A stretch of DNA of 64,000 nucleotides from Bimastos eiseni (GCA_959347315.1 OY365807.1:35395312-35459311); one strand, 5' to 3'; positions 38,901-49,299 are shown, counted from the first letter of the stretch. Notes: generated from the sequence alone by a model not told the origin. A program made the numbers and translations.

Positions 38901-41900
38901 AAGAATTTTTAGTGCTGCTTGTCCCACTACGAAAATGCTCTACAGTCCTACTACACCAACTGCATTGGCTTCCTGCTTAATAAGAATTAAATTTAAGTTG
39001 GTTTGTTTGACCTACAAAGCCCTCAGCACATGTCCACCAACCTATATTCATGCACTACTAACTCCCTTACATGCCTCCTCGCTGCTCGCAATCATCAGGT
39101 ACAGGTCTTTCAGATGAGCCACGATGCAGGACAGTCAAGGGCATGCATGCATTTCATGCCTCTGCTGATAAGGAATGGAACCGACTGCCACTCTCTCCTC
39201 GTAGCTCAAATTCACTTCCTTCCTGCCTTTAAAAAGCAGCTCCAAATTTCTTCTTGGCTTTCAAGGATTTGAAAATCTGAGTGTATCTTTTCCTGGCGAC
39301 TGACTATCCTCGCCTCAGATTCACATTTCGGTGTGACCATGTGCGCATTACAAATTTAATAAACAAATAATAAATAAAATCTGGATAATCAGAACTCAGA
39401 CACTCTCTAAAAACTATTAACTGTTTTCAATCAATCACTCAATCAATCAATATAAACCTATATAGCACCCCTACTCAGAAGCGCTGTCAGCCTAATAAGA
39501 CATCGCTATTTAAAATAAACAATTAAATTACAATTATATGTTATATTGTATATTAAAGTTTCCATTTTAAAAATCAATAAATAAAGATTTCTTACACTTA
39601 TTGTGCAATTAATTTTTAGTAAAACCTTAGCTGAAGCCTATGACAAAATTTCAGCAAATACATTAACAGAATTCTGGTTGCCACATCTCACACCATTAAT
39701 AAACTAAAAGCTATAATGGTGCTTAGTATAAATGGTTTCTCAAAATTTTGATAAACAATTAAACACTTTGCCAGCAAATACCAGATGCAATATGAATTAA
39801 AACCACTCCTATCTATCACACTGCCCTTCAAAGAAAGTCAGACAAATGTGTTTTTAGTCTGTATCAAAAGTCGACATTAACCTGTAATTTCTGCATCATC
39901 CTCCAGCAAAAGGGTTGCATTAATCATTGTCACGTCTTCCATCGTTTGATTCTGATAGTTAACAACAGATAAAAACATTACTCATCACAATGTTACCAGA
40001 ATCAGCAGTCTGAGTCACCATTTGTGTTTATTGGCAATTCACTCCCTCGACTGCACCTTAAGCATTGTGCTGCAGCTAGGTCCATTCAATCAATCAAACA
40101 TCATGCTTAAATGGAAATTTATTTGTCCAGTTCTATTATGATGTATGGTGCCCGTCAGAAGTTGGTGTCTGGTCCTCTATGCTTACAGCGTAAACGGCAC
40201 CCTGAGTGCAGTATGTAGCAATCATTCAGTGTGACATCAGTTTTGTACACACACAATGCCCTAATTTACAATTCTTTTGACAATTGGCTTATTAACCTGT
40301 GCAGCTGGTGTCCTCTGTCTTTGAGAAGATTCAAGATTCAGTCTTGAATGGTTGCTAATCAGCTTTAATAAGTCTGAGCACTGAAGAATTAATATTAGCA
40401 CTCTACAGCCGATGAAAAAGCCATAATAGTTTAAATTTCTCAAATAAGTAACTCATTTATTGAGTTGGATGATTCCGCTCATAACTTGGGTGTTGTCTTT
40501 AACTCCAACATGTTCCTCACCAACCATGTGGGTGGCAATTGTAACCTCAAAACTCAGTAAATCAAGCACTATAATTCTAACATCTAAGATTAAATCATGA
40601 TTCATGTACAATTCTTTCTGAAAATTATGTACAATAAATTGTATCAAGCCAGGTGATTCTGAGCATCTAAGTTGAATGGTGACCGGACAAAATGGGATGG
40701 ACAAAGTGGTAGCGGATATATTGGTACAGACAAAATGGTAGCGGACAATTTCGTATGGAGACAATGATATGGACAAAATGGTATTCAATTTCCACGTAAG
40801 CACGCATCCATTCTAGCGGCTTTCTATCAATCCAGCTTCTTTCAAAATAGGAATCTTTTATTCGATCCAGTTTCCATATCAGCATAATTCTTTTCGTAAA
40901 TCAAGCATCTTCTTCAGCCCCTCTCTTTTCAAGTAATACAGATAACAGCTTCCAAATAAGCGTAATTCTTTGGACCAATCCAGCTTCTAATTAGGCATAA
41001 TTTTTAACATCCATCTAGTTAAAGCAGAATTCTCTTATCGAACCCTCTACCATTCAAGTATAACTTTTCGTTGATCCAGCTTTGCCTTATAAGCATGATT
41101 CTTCTAAACTATCCAACTTCTAATTGAACATCGTTTTCTCATCGATTCCACTTCTGATCTGAAGAGCGATCATTTTCATCAATCCCCTTATAAACAAACA
41201 TGATTCATTTCATCAATCCAGCTGCTGATTAAACAAGATTCTTTCAATTAGTCAAGCATCGATGTTAGCAAGGATTCCTATCATCAGTCCTACTTCAAAT
41301 TATACATAATTCTTTTCATCAGCCCAGCTTCTGATGAAACAAGACTCTATTAATTAATCCAGTCTAAATTTATGCAAGGATTCTGTTCATCAGTTCAGTT
41401 TCTATTTCAAATTTAGACAGCATGATGTTTGCAAGAAAAATGACTTTGCCAACCTAAGCTATGGTTTACCAAAGTTTGTTAAACGCATATCAAACATAGT
41501 CTGATATATATATATATATATATCACATTAATCATGCATAATTAATATGGCTAATATGATACATAACTTATATATGTGTGTGCTATGTTAGTGATCAATC
41601 GGAGGAAATGTCCTAGAGGAAATGTCCGGGGAGTGGAAATATGTCCTAGACCCCTTAAATCTCTATCATTTTATCCATAAGCCTACTATTTTGTACAATA
41701 CCATTTTGTCCGTACCATTTTATCCGCACCATTTTGTCCTAATACCATTTTGTCCGTACCATTTTGTCCAATACCATTTTGTCCTAATACCATTTTGTCC
41801 CCATGCCATTTTGTCCTAGAACCAAGTTGAATACATAGTACAGCTGCTCAAGTTTGGCTTTAACCCTTAACCCATTCATTCAAAAAAATTGAGTTCTGCC

Positions 41901-44900
41901 TGCACCGTTCAATAATTTTTGCTTAAACATGTTGTTTTGAGTTTGAACATAACTCATTGGTTTGAACAGAAAAATTAAAATGCAAGGATGTTTGTTGTTG
42001 TTATTTGTATATTACACTTCTCTGTGACCACAATGGTAAAGAAATACACTTGGAAATAAGTCATAAGTAATGTTTCTCTGTGAGATAGACCTCTAATAGC
42101 ACTGTGCAAAATGGATCATCTTATGGAAGATTTGGTTTCAAATATTGTCAGAGAAAAATTGCATCATCCGTTCAACAGCAGCCAGTTAGTCAACAAATTG
42201 TAGAGCAAATTGACGATCTAACTGATAGTTAAATGCCAATGACAAATAACATAGCAAGATAATTCATTGCAAACTATAAACGGCGAGTTATCTCGGGGTG
42301 AGCTCTGTAGAATAGATAACAGCCGGCGAATATATTCGGGGTAAATGGGTAAAAGGTTAATGATTATTTCAACAGTAGCTTAGATTTACCTGTCCAAAAA
42401 AACTGCCCCTACGAGGATCAGACATCATAGTGCTGCCAAAAATTGCCTGGAAAATAAATAAACTTTAAATTAGACAGATTACAGAAGCTCTAGTGAGTTG
42501 GTAGATTATAATCTCTGCTTATTAACCCAAATCCATGGCTTATATCGACATTTAGCCTAACAATCATGCTAATAATTTCCTAGCAACACAGTGCAAGAAA
42601 TTTCAAGCTAGTGATGCCTGAGTGTAACAACGCAGACCTACACACACAGATGTTCCTTCTGTTGTAAAATTCCTCTGTAATAGTAACTGAACACCATCAC
42701 TTTTAAAGAAGATGTCTAGCCAAAAAGGCTAATATGCCATGCAAAAGTTACAGAAAGTATGAAGCATTGAATGCTTAGTGTATTGATAAAATATGATGGT
42801 GGTGTAATGTGTGTAGCAACAGAACACCTTATTTGATGGAGCCTCTGAAGGAGCACGGCCAGGTGAAAACAACCCCAAGGTGTTTGATCCAAAACGTGAT
42901 GTTGATGCATTAGCCACAGGTGTATCTACAACATACAAATAACTTAATGAATTGAATTGCCGCATCCAAATACACAAACAGTTACAAAACGACCTCAAGC
43001 ATCCTACAAGGAATTCCAAAACAAGTTTCAGCTCATCACATCGTCCAAAATGAAGAACTCATTAGGAAAGCTGATTTTCATTCGACTGTTTTATTGACCT
43101 CAATTAAATCAACAATGCAACATTATTACAAGTAAAAACAGTTGAGTCACATGCAAAAGGGGATTCCATGCCAAATCAACCAACTTTTTATGGTTTCAAT
43201 GTCTCAATGACTTTACACAGTTGTGCCAAATCATGACAATCACCAAAAGGACACACCCCAAAGAAACAGAATGTAATGCTTGATTAGAGCTCAGGTGCCA
43301 CACTACTAGGTTCTTAGCTAACTTAAAGATTGCCTTAGTTAGCCGTGGTTGGACTGGGAGCTAGAGCCGCACCGATTAATCGGCCGGCCGATTATAGAGA
43401 CATCGGCAATATCGGCAAGATAATCGGCGCCGATATTAAAAATTATTGTACATCGTGGAGGCATGCCTAATGAATACATGCTAGCTGCCAATCGCCTGAG
43501 TGGCTAAATGGGTGGCTGTGAATAGGCCAGCCGTTCCTTGGCCTTTAATTACCCTCAGCACAGTTCGACGGCGAGCGGTGTGTCTAATCTGTATTGCCTG
43601 CCTAGGATTAGCTCCCAACTACATTCATACGTCTCCTACGGAGCAAGTGTTTGCTTATATCACAACAATAAGCAGTAGCAGTAGGTCTATCTATTGGAAC
43701 CGGACATCTTGGGAAACACAATGAAATAATCGGCAAAGTAATCAGGTATCGGCAAATGAATAATCGGCAATAATCGGTATCGGCATAATCGGCAAAAAGT
43801 GATATCGGTACAGCTCTACTGGGAGTACATCAAAGTTGATTACCTTGAAGGGATGTTATATAAAAACCACTCAATAAAAGTGAACTGAATACAGAAAGTT
43901 CCTTAAGATCTGGTAAACTTGGAGCCAAAGTATGTCTCCAAAATTCATATATAGCTGTCATTGACTGTATGTAACAGTCCACATTCAAACTTGAACTTAA
44001 AATAAAAATTAAAACCATACAATAGTGTCAGATCTCAATATATGAACCTTCTTAGCAACCATGAGAACAGCTGAAAAAGTAAAACTCTGATTTGTTATTA
44101 CAAAACTTCAACACCACATTCATCATTCACAACTGAATTGGTCCATAACACAAATTTATAACCAATTACCTGAAAAACATCAAAATAGGGAGGGAAGGGG
44201 ATCATATGTAAAATGACTGTCACAAAAATATCAATGCTAGGCACTATTAAGCGTGACAACAGCCAGTTTTAGACATGCTGACTCAGGGAGCCAATGCCTT
44301 TCACACAGTCAAATATTGCACATGTAGATCAAGAGTTCAAGATACAGAAGTTTCAATCTGCTTCTCTACAGAATACCATATACTAAATGACAGAAACATT
44401 TAGCCACCATAACACTGATGATTTCCCTGAATTTATGCAGTCATAATATGCAATCTTTAAACCTTACATGATGAATGTCGATAAGGTGTTGCTGAAGGCT
44501 GCTGTGATGAACGTGGCCCTGATCTGTGTACAGAAGAGGGTGAGCCAAATATATCACCTAAAAGGTCAAGTGCTTTACTCTTGTCAAGGAAACTGTGATG
44601 AACAATATAAATGATAGCTTAGAACAACACAGTACTGCAGTTTCAGTTTAAAAATATATATGCAATAACAAAGATCCAAGGATATGGAACGCTATTCCTA
44701 TTCACTTTACTCCCACCATCAACTCCTACAAAACTAAAATGAAAGCTTTTATGACAGAGCAGTAATGAGTGAGTACAAATAGAAACAAGGAATAGATTTC
44801 AATGCTAAGCAAATTAACAGCAAATCATAAAACTGAACATAACTCGAAACAAGCGATCTTAACTATTCTTAACTACAGACTTAGTTACAGTAGAATGACA

Positions 44901-45704
44901 AAGAGGTGAAAATAGATTGTAATGGAAAATAAATAAATAAAAGTTATTTATTTATTTTCCATTACAATCTATTTTCACTGGCACTGTCAGAGAACAAACT
45001 GTGGTAGAGTTGCATATGCGCAGTTACTTGCTAGCTGATTATATTTTATCCAGTGGTGGCCAAGTGACACCCATATCTTTCTAACTTTTATGAAGCTTTT
45101 GTACATCTGCATATGGGTGAAACATGTAGCTACAAGTGTGACCTATGTATTGAATAAATAATAATTTTATAAATTTTGTCATTTCTGCATCACTGCTTCT
45201 TGCACAAAAGGAGTGAATTGAGTCAAGAATATATGGTAACTCTAGAGATAAAGGAAATGTAAGAGCCAACATTATATTGGACTTATGTGCAACATTCGAC
45301 ATAGTTGGTCAGAAAACCGTCTTTAACTGCATTGAGCACAGACAAAACCTGTCAAACAGTTCTCAAAGCACAGCATTTTAACCAAATGGTCATCTGTTTT
45401 CCACGAGACTATAGAATATGTACTGACATAATATAAGCAACAATTTCATAGTTCACATAAAGTATCTATATATGATAATAAAGTTACGAGTAGTTGAATA
45501 CCCGCTCCGAATGTACCTGGGCGGCATTTCATCAAAATATTTTTAAAAAACTATTCTTCACATGATGTATTTTTTTATCAAACACCTCAACTCCTCAGGC
45601 ATAAAAAGCAAATATCTTTACATGTGTATACCAAATACTCAAAAGATACATTTCTTAACATTGTAACGACGTCCACTTGTACCATCATCATCTGTGACAT
45701 CCAT
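20909..45704 (-). CDS. NUP107: Nucleoporin Nup107, complete
   Basis: Nup107 is a scaffold subunit of the Y-complex (Nup107-160) of the nuclear pore. It is alpha-helical and binds Nup133 through its C-terminal part. Exons: 45704-45660, 44579-44468, 42925-42828, 42446-42390, 39951-39882, 38421-38271, 38087-38041, 37304-37172, 36534-36469, 36115-36024, 35461-35383, 35075-34962, 34065-33889, 33308-33103, 32679-32631, 31834-31765, 31094-30976, 30120-29985, 27899-27736, 27181-27079, 26079-25991, 24777-24706, 23735-23562, 23145-23077, 21990-21814, 21013-20909. Signature stretches: [67 protein letters not shown], and the C-terminus LNPLGYPLS then TAA. The sum is about 924 codons; human is 925. Every junction is in phase except 38271/38087. 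The first four exons (Ser/Gly/Phe-rich N-terminus) rest on phase and composition rather than similarity. Confidence 0.92.
22048..22230. repeat. 27-bp minisatellite, about 7 copies
   Basis: The unit begins ACTACAATTATAAACATTGG and is 27 bp. The copies differ at single bases (TTATAAAC/ATATAAAC). As 27 is a multiple of three, the minus strand stays open with a repeated [13 protein letters not shown] motif, which I take as chance. In the NUP107 intron between exons 23145-23077 and 21990-21814. Confidence 0.9.
23861..24010. mobile_element. hAT-type MITE, CCGATTAATCGG family, truncated copy 1
   Basis: Starts TAGAGCTGTACCGATATCAC at 23861 and keeps the first 100 bp of the family. It then jumps to internal sequence (TGACTCACTCTGCACAA) found at 58747 in copy 3. 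The second terminus is missing. It lies in a NUP107 intron. Confidence 0.7.
25233..25430 (+). mobile_element. Second SINE family (B), copy 1
   Basis: Shares GATTCAAACCCA (B-box-like), GAGTCACTGC and ACCTTGGACAAGTT, then CAATAATTGT, with the minus-strand copy at 49300-49530. The A box is degraded, so the tRNA origin is likely but not certain. It lies in a NUP107 intron. Confidence 0.6.
26682..26964 (+). pseudogene. Decayed fragment of a transposon-associated protein
   Basis: [20 protein letters not shown] and [19 protein letters not shown] resemble a repeated invertebrate protein with a DPSTW...VNDxAERGVxLIQ motif. After one frame change (about 26880) the sequence continues [18 protein letters not shown] and a stop, the expected continuation. 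Family name unknown to me. Antisense in a NUP107 intron. Confidence 0.45.
28117..28217 (-). mobile_element. tRNA-derived SINE, family A, copy 3 (head only)
   Basis: Keeps the head (TGGCCGATCGGTTAGAGCGG on the minus strand) and the start of the body; the 3' half is gone. It lies in a NUP107 intron. Confidence 0.7.
28480..28720 (-). pseudogene. LINE reverse-transcriptase scrap with YADD box
   Basis: The minus strand reads NYHLYADDT, with the YADD codons at 28557-28546, preceded by a broken GVS/GS/GP block (GVPQGSVLGP-type) at about 28660-28600. Stops on both sides. Sequence up to about 29200 may belong to the same copy but is not recognisable. NUP107 intron. Confidence 0.55.
32342..32569 (-). 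mobile_element. tRNA-derived SINE, family A, copy 4
   Basis: Full length. Head TGGATGATTGGTTAGAGCGG, a degenerate B box (GGTTTGCCCCC), and 3' end GAAGGGCGGTATCAAATTTT with a TAATAAATA-like tail. It lies in a NUP107 intron about 60 bp from exon 32679-32631. Confidence 0.8.
34280..34565 (+). pseudogene. Probable LINE ORF C-terminal scrap
   Basis: [11 protein letters not shown], followed one frame on by APLETFK and HFKTHL, fits the WNSLP...SxxxFKxxLKTxLF end of CR1/Rex-type ORFs. An AT-rich tail (AACTAAATAAAT) follows. Short and degenerate. Confidence 0.35.
36711..36753. repeat. 15-bp tandem repeat, 3 copies
   Basis: CAGGATGTGCGCTTG three times, the last copy incomplete. In a NUP107 intron. 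Confidence 0.85.
36918..37099 (-). mobile_element. tRNA-derived SINE, family A, copy 5
   Basis: Head TGGCCAAGCGGTCAGAGCGG on the minus strand, B box GGTTTGACCCT and the usual body. The far 3' end is lost. It lies in a NUP107 intron about 70 bp upstream (gene sense, 3' side) of exon 37304-37172. Confidence 0.78.
37417..37540. repeat. Cluster of GTATTGGTATTGCAATAC inverted repeats
   Basis: GAGTATTGGC, ATTGGTATTGCAATACTC and GTATTGGTATTGCCAATACT alternate in both orientations. Probably a degenerate MITE. In the NUP107 intron between exons 38041 and 37304. Confidence 0.5.
38041..38421 (-). CDS. NUP107: NUP107 exons 6-7 with an unresolved reading-frame junction
   Basis: Exon 6 (38421-38271) reads [16 protein letters not shown] and later [14 protein letters not shown], and matches the family. 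Its good donor AGCAA|GTGAGT leaves phase 2. Exon 7 (38087-38041) follows TAG| and reads [15 protein letters not shown] only if entered in phase 0, which is also what the next exon (37304) needs. An in-frame TAG directly upstream of exon 7 rules out a longer exon. Either exon 6 ends at a weak site nearby, or there is an assembly error or a real lesion of 1-2 bases. Confidence 0.7.
38900..39380 (+). pseudogene. LINE ORF C-terminal relic with 3' tail
   Basis: Reads [41 protein letters not shown] and QLQISSW in two frames, then an AATAAATAAAA tail. This is the standard end of CR1/Rex/L2-type RT ORFs. NUP107 intron, antisense. Confidence 0.6.
39430..39495 (-). mobile_element. LINE 3' tail with (ATTG)n repeats
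   Basis: On the minus strand: GCGCTTCTGAGTAGGGGTGC, TATATAGG and an ATTGATTGATTGAGTGATTG tail, the usual 3' end of another LINE family. The (AATC)n run at 8980-9004 may be the tail of a lost copy. Confidence 0.4.
40678..41823. mobile_element. Foldback-like element with GGACAAAATGG tandem arms
   Basis: It is flanked by a perfect 9-bp direct repeat, AAGTTGAAT, at 40669-40677 and 41824-41832. The left end reads GGTGACCGGACAAAATGG; the right end, reverse-complemented, reads GGTTCTAGGACAAAATGG. Each arm (about 40678-40795 and 41690-41823) is a head-to-tail array of about 15-20-bp units containing GGACAAAATGGTA, with the two arms in opposite orientation. The core (about 40795-41420) is a degenerate satellite of about 35 bp per unit, e.g. 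CATCAATCCAGCTTCTGATT. A TA run and a patch of ATGTCC units (41605-41650) follow. No coding capacity is seen. It lies in a NUP107 intron. Confidence 0.8.
43362..43818. mobile_element. hAT-type MITE, CCGATTAATCGG family, copy 2
   Basis: 457 bp in NUP107 intron 2. Ends: TAGAGCCGCACCGAT on the left and, reverse-complemented, TAGAGCTGTACCGAT on the right. Flanks CTGGGAGC and CTGGGAGT match at 7 of 8. The terminal 100 bp are full of ATCGGC repeats in both orientations. The body matches copy 3 (58277-59054) in the opposite orientation. Confidence 0.82.
44906..44978. repeat. Near-perfect palindrome, 35-bp arms, 3-bp loop
   Basis: Left arm 44906-44940 begins GTGAAAATAGATTGTAATGG; right arm 44944-44978 is its exact complement; the loop is AAG. 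In NUP107 intron 1. Confidence 0.95.
45660..45704 (-). CDS. NUP107: Putative first coding exon of NUP107
   Basis: ATG at 45704 opens a 15-codon stretch, [15 protein letters not shown], ending at AAT|GTTAAG in phase 0. It joins in phase to the exon at 44579-44468, which starts [16 protein letters not shown]. The N-terminus of Nup107 is poorly conserved, so similarity cannot support this exon. The reasons for choosing it are the phase, the acidic content and the total length. An upstream non-coding or alternative first exon is possible. Confidence 0.45.
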
Positions 45705-46259
45705 TCGATGTAGTTCTTCTTAACAAAGACTGAAAGAGAAGAGAGAGAATTCATCTCATGATTGAATTTTCACAAAAACATACAGTAACTATGCTGAACT
45801 AATCAATATTATCCCAGCAAACAGAAATACACAAGAATTTTTAAAATCAGCAAAACTAATCTTGCAAGTGAACAATATTGGCTACAGTGCAGACTTAGTT
45901 CACCTTTTTCAGTCCTTCATATTACTATATGAATTGTTCTATCCTTCTTTAGCATGTAACACTTGATGAAAAAGTGAACGATTTAAAAACAATGAACTAA
46001 ATTTTTAAAAATTTTGGCCAGAGCCAGAACATGGGCTAAAATGCATCACCAAATGCATTCTTACACTGCTCAGATCCAGATTTATATAATTTAAAAAAAC
46101 ATCTGTTGGTTGGAACCCATAATATTTTCTTTAATTCGTTTGCAAAAAAGTTGGACTTTTCGGGGTGAAGCCACAGTTGATTGAATCGCATTGAACAGAT
46201 TAGCTGGTAATGAAATGATTGGGCTCTGTGAGTGACCCTAGCATGATGCATATTAAAAA

Positions 46260-46700
46260 AGCCTGGAGATTCTGCGGTTGTGTACAAAAAAATAGCTTCT
46301 GCGGCCGAAGGTATTTCGCATGTCTACAAACGACACTAACCCTAACCAACATCTAACCTGACCATAATGATGCCCAGCATGACCCTAACCGACTCTCATG
46401 ATGCACGAGGGTCGGTTAGGGTCAGGCTAGGCGTCATGAAGGTCATTTAGGGTTTGGGTCATTTTTAGACATAGGCCTGTGCAAAGATCCTTCGGCAGCA
46501 GAAGTTAGAGAGGCCGAAGTTTCAGCCGCTGAAGTTCCAGACCTTGTTACGCATTGTGAGTGTCGGTTTGAGTCAGATAACAGGTTGGGAGGGTAGGCGT
46601 AGTTAAGGTCAGTTAGGATCAGGGTTAGTGTCATATATGTGAAAAAGCCTTCGAACTCAGAGGTAATTTATATGTGAGTTGAGAACTCGAGAGGCCGAAT
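46260..46700. repeat. Nested inverted-repeat (foldback) cluster
   Basis: CTTCTGCGGCCGAAGG at 46296 is answered by its near complement ending at 46504. The similarity runs inward for about 50 bp on each side (ATGTCTA, then ACNCTAACCC). At the centre GACCCTAACCGAC (46381-46393) and GTCGGTTAGGGTC (46411-46423) form a perfect 13-bp hairpin. A second inverted copy of the left arm lies at about 46600-46665 (GGGTTAGTGTC ... CCTTCGAA). I could not fix outer borders or a target duplication. Confidence 0.6.
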
Positions 46701-46709
46701 TTCCCATAA

Positions 46710-48650
46710 CATAACGCCGTGACATAACACGAAGTTGTGAACAGATATGACATGCTACGCGGTGGCTAAATTTAGCCAGATCTGAGATTCGGAACTTCTG
46801 ATTGAGATCAACCACCTCAACCATGAGATCCGCCACACAACAGATGAGACCCGCCTCCTAAATACATGTTTTCTTTCGAAAATCAACTATGCCCACCTTG
46901 ATTAACACATTTTATGCTTATCTGAATAGCAAACAGTGTTTATATCTGCTATAGATTCAACACTTAGCCTGACTTTGGCTCGAGTTAAACAAATTTTAAT
47001 ATGTGGAGATCCGATATCACTGGATAAGAAATTTCGCACAAAGAAAAATACCCGATGCCAAATGTTTGCAATTTTATACCTATTAGACAATCTACGTCAC
47101 ACTGCCAAGGAAGTGGATGCCCTGCCGGCATGGTACTTTTAGCAAATGTTGTCTCCAGCATCGAGCGATTTTTTTGTCTAAGCTCACTTAGCTCATTCAT
47201 CACAAGCTGCGTGATGATGCTCATTTATCACGATGCGTGATGGTGATGATGACTTAGCTCATTTATTACGCTCATGCCACGCGAGTAGAAGCAATTTTTG
47301 AGAAAAGTGAACAAGATGAGAGACTGTCAGATAGAACTGTAGAGCGAATGGCAGGACAAAGCGCATTAAAAAGAGAGAGAATTGAAGCAAAGGACCAAGA
47401 CAAGGATCAAGAGGTCGAGTCTGTCGTAGCTAACCTTGTCAGTTAAATCTGCTGCGATGTTCCACTGCGTCTATGTTTGCACTACAAACAAATTACTAAA
47501 AATGCTTCGAGCGATAATTGACACGACATAACCACAGTTTCACAGCATGCAAACGTTCAACGCTGCCTTAAATTTTGAAATTTAAAACTCAACTTACATT
47601 ATACAGTGAAGGCCAGCAATACAGAAATCCACCACTCGACACAAAATTGTCAATTTATAATATAAAGCACATTTGAAAACAACGAAGCAACGTAAAACCA
47701 ACTAAAAAGAAATAAGAAGCTGTTTTGCTTTACTTTCGGATACCGCTCATTAAAAACTATATGGTTCTCTGTTTAAAGTTTGCTATCATTCGCGCAAGTA
47801 TGTAAAGCATAAGTCGAATTTTTTACGTTTCCGATTAGATCAACGATGCCATTTCCCGCGGCATCTTGTTCAGTAGATATTCCATTATTTCCATTCATAT
47901 CCAGCCAGAGGTGTCCAGATAATGGGGTCCGGAGGCAAATGCCTCCAATTTCAGGTACGATGGCTGGATAGGTTAATTGAGTCTTAGATGAGAAATATCT
48001 TCTGGTGTCAATGGAGACAGAGGGTTTGCCTCCATCACTCAATGGGGGATAGACGCCTCTAGATTCAGTTAATCGTCGTCAACCCAAACCACCCTCTTTC
48101 CGTTGCATCGCTTTTATTGAATGATTGATTTGACTGATTGATGTATTTTATATAGCGACCGTGTAGCTTCGACCTTGTTCATTTTTCCAATGAGAGTTTG
48201 TTCGGGTGAGGTTCTTCACCACCGCTCGTCTGTTTGCATGGACGCAACGCCATTTAAGGTCCCCGTGCAAGGACAGTAGGCCCTACTAACACGAAATTTT
48301 ATATCTCCGAAATAAGCCGACGCTGGGAGGCGAACTGCTTTCTTTCGCAAAGAAGCGCGTGATCGAGATTCGGCCTGTGCTCAATCAGATGTCTCTATCT
48401 GGTCCAAGTGGTCTTGCACTTATATCATTAGTTCACGTTACCAACTTACCGACATACAGCGCGGTTCTTTGTGGCCTGCTACGTTTTATGATTGATTTCT
48501 CCTTGTGTCTCCTTACAGTTACAAAATCTCGGCCTCATGATCACTTACAAAATCCCAAAAATGACATCGAGAGTAAAAGTACACTAAACAATCCAGAAAT
48601 TAAGGATGAAACAATCATAATTAATGTTGTTAAATTGCGGTAACAATTAC
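46710..48650. other. Intergenic with unrecognised open stretches
   Basis: Upstream of NUP107. A 50-codon stop-free stretch at about 47275-47446 (plus strand) reads EKSEQDERLSDRTVERMAGQ and then a charged tail to TAA. It looks protein-like in composition but I cannot name it; it may be a retroelement or pseudogene piece. The minus-strand open frame at 47773-48042 is not recognisable either. Confidence 0.3.
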
Positions 48651-48673
48651 TAGTAGTTAAGTGGAACTTATTT

Positions 48674-48745
48674 AATAAGCCAGTTCACCCTTGTTTTTCG
48701 CGCTAGTCGTGATGAGAAAGGTCAGAGGTCACCGTTCACAAACAT
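48674..48745. repeat. Terminal-like repeat, left copy
   Basis: AATAAGCCAGTTCACCCTT at 48674-48692 recurs as its exact complement at 56269-56287. Farther in, GTTTGTGAACGGTGACCTC (minus strand) matches GTTTATGAACGGTGCCCTG at 56207. The copy contains AGGTCAGAGGTCA (48719-48731), a perfect direct repeat of AGGTCA spaced by one base. Confidence 0.6.
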
Positions 48746-48753
48746 CGATAGCA

Positions 48754-48954
48754 ATGGCCGAAAGGTTAGACGTTTCGCTACGAATGGATGACTTTCGATG
48801 GAAAGTAGTTGATTTACAGAAATTTAAAAAGAACGGGGTTACAAGAATGAAACGTTAACTCGTTGCTCTTGCGTTTGCTATTCATGAGCAAGAATTATTG
48901 TCGGTTGTTGCTCCAAATCTGGACGAAATTGAACAGATCGATGTGGACTATTAG
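48754..48954 (+). pseudogene. SAP-like N-terminal ORF interrupted by one stop
   Basis: ATG at 48754 reads MAERLDVSLRMDDFRWKVVD, LQKF and GVTRMKR, then TAA at 48856. The same frame continues LVALAFAIHEQELLSVVA to TAG at 48954. The DFRWKVVDLQKF...GVT...LVALA pattern is an SAP-like fold that I associate with the first exon of a repetitive ORF family in marine invertebrates. Removing the stop would give 66 residues. Neighbouring sequence 48674-48745 recurs inverted at about 56207-56287. Confidence 0.45.
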
Positions 48955-49299
48955 GCCCTACACTGAGGACGCCTAGGTCCAAAAATGCAGTGCATTGTTT
49001 ATCTTTTGGATAATAGCAAAATATCTTTACAGCTTTAAGATAAACATGTTTTAAGACTTTTCACCGAGAGGTGATGCAAGCGGGAACATTTTGAAATATG
49101 CTAAAATGCACTTGTTCCAGTGATAATTCACATGTCTGTAGGCCTATTATTCTGAGATGCAGAATATGTAGTTTATTGACAATTTGGAACATGTACTAAT
49201 CTGATTTTAAACATCACGGTAATATTATGATGCCTGTGTGGAACAATTGATATATAGCACCACCAACCGCGCAGTGTTATAGATAGAGTGTGCAGGCCG

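Noticed and set aside
46320..46430. CCCTAA-like motifs suggesting interstitial telomere repeats
   Set aside because: The motifs are irregular and fall within the inverted-repeat cluster; there is no hexamer array.
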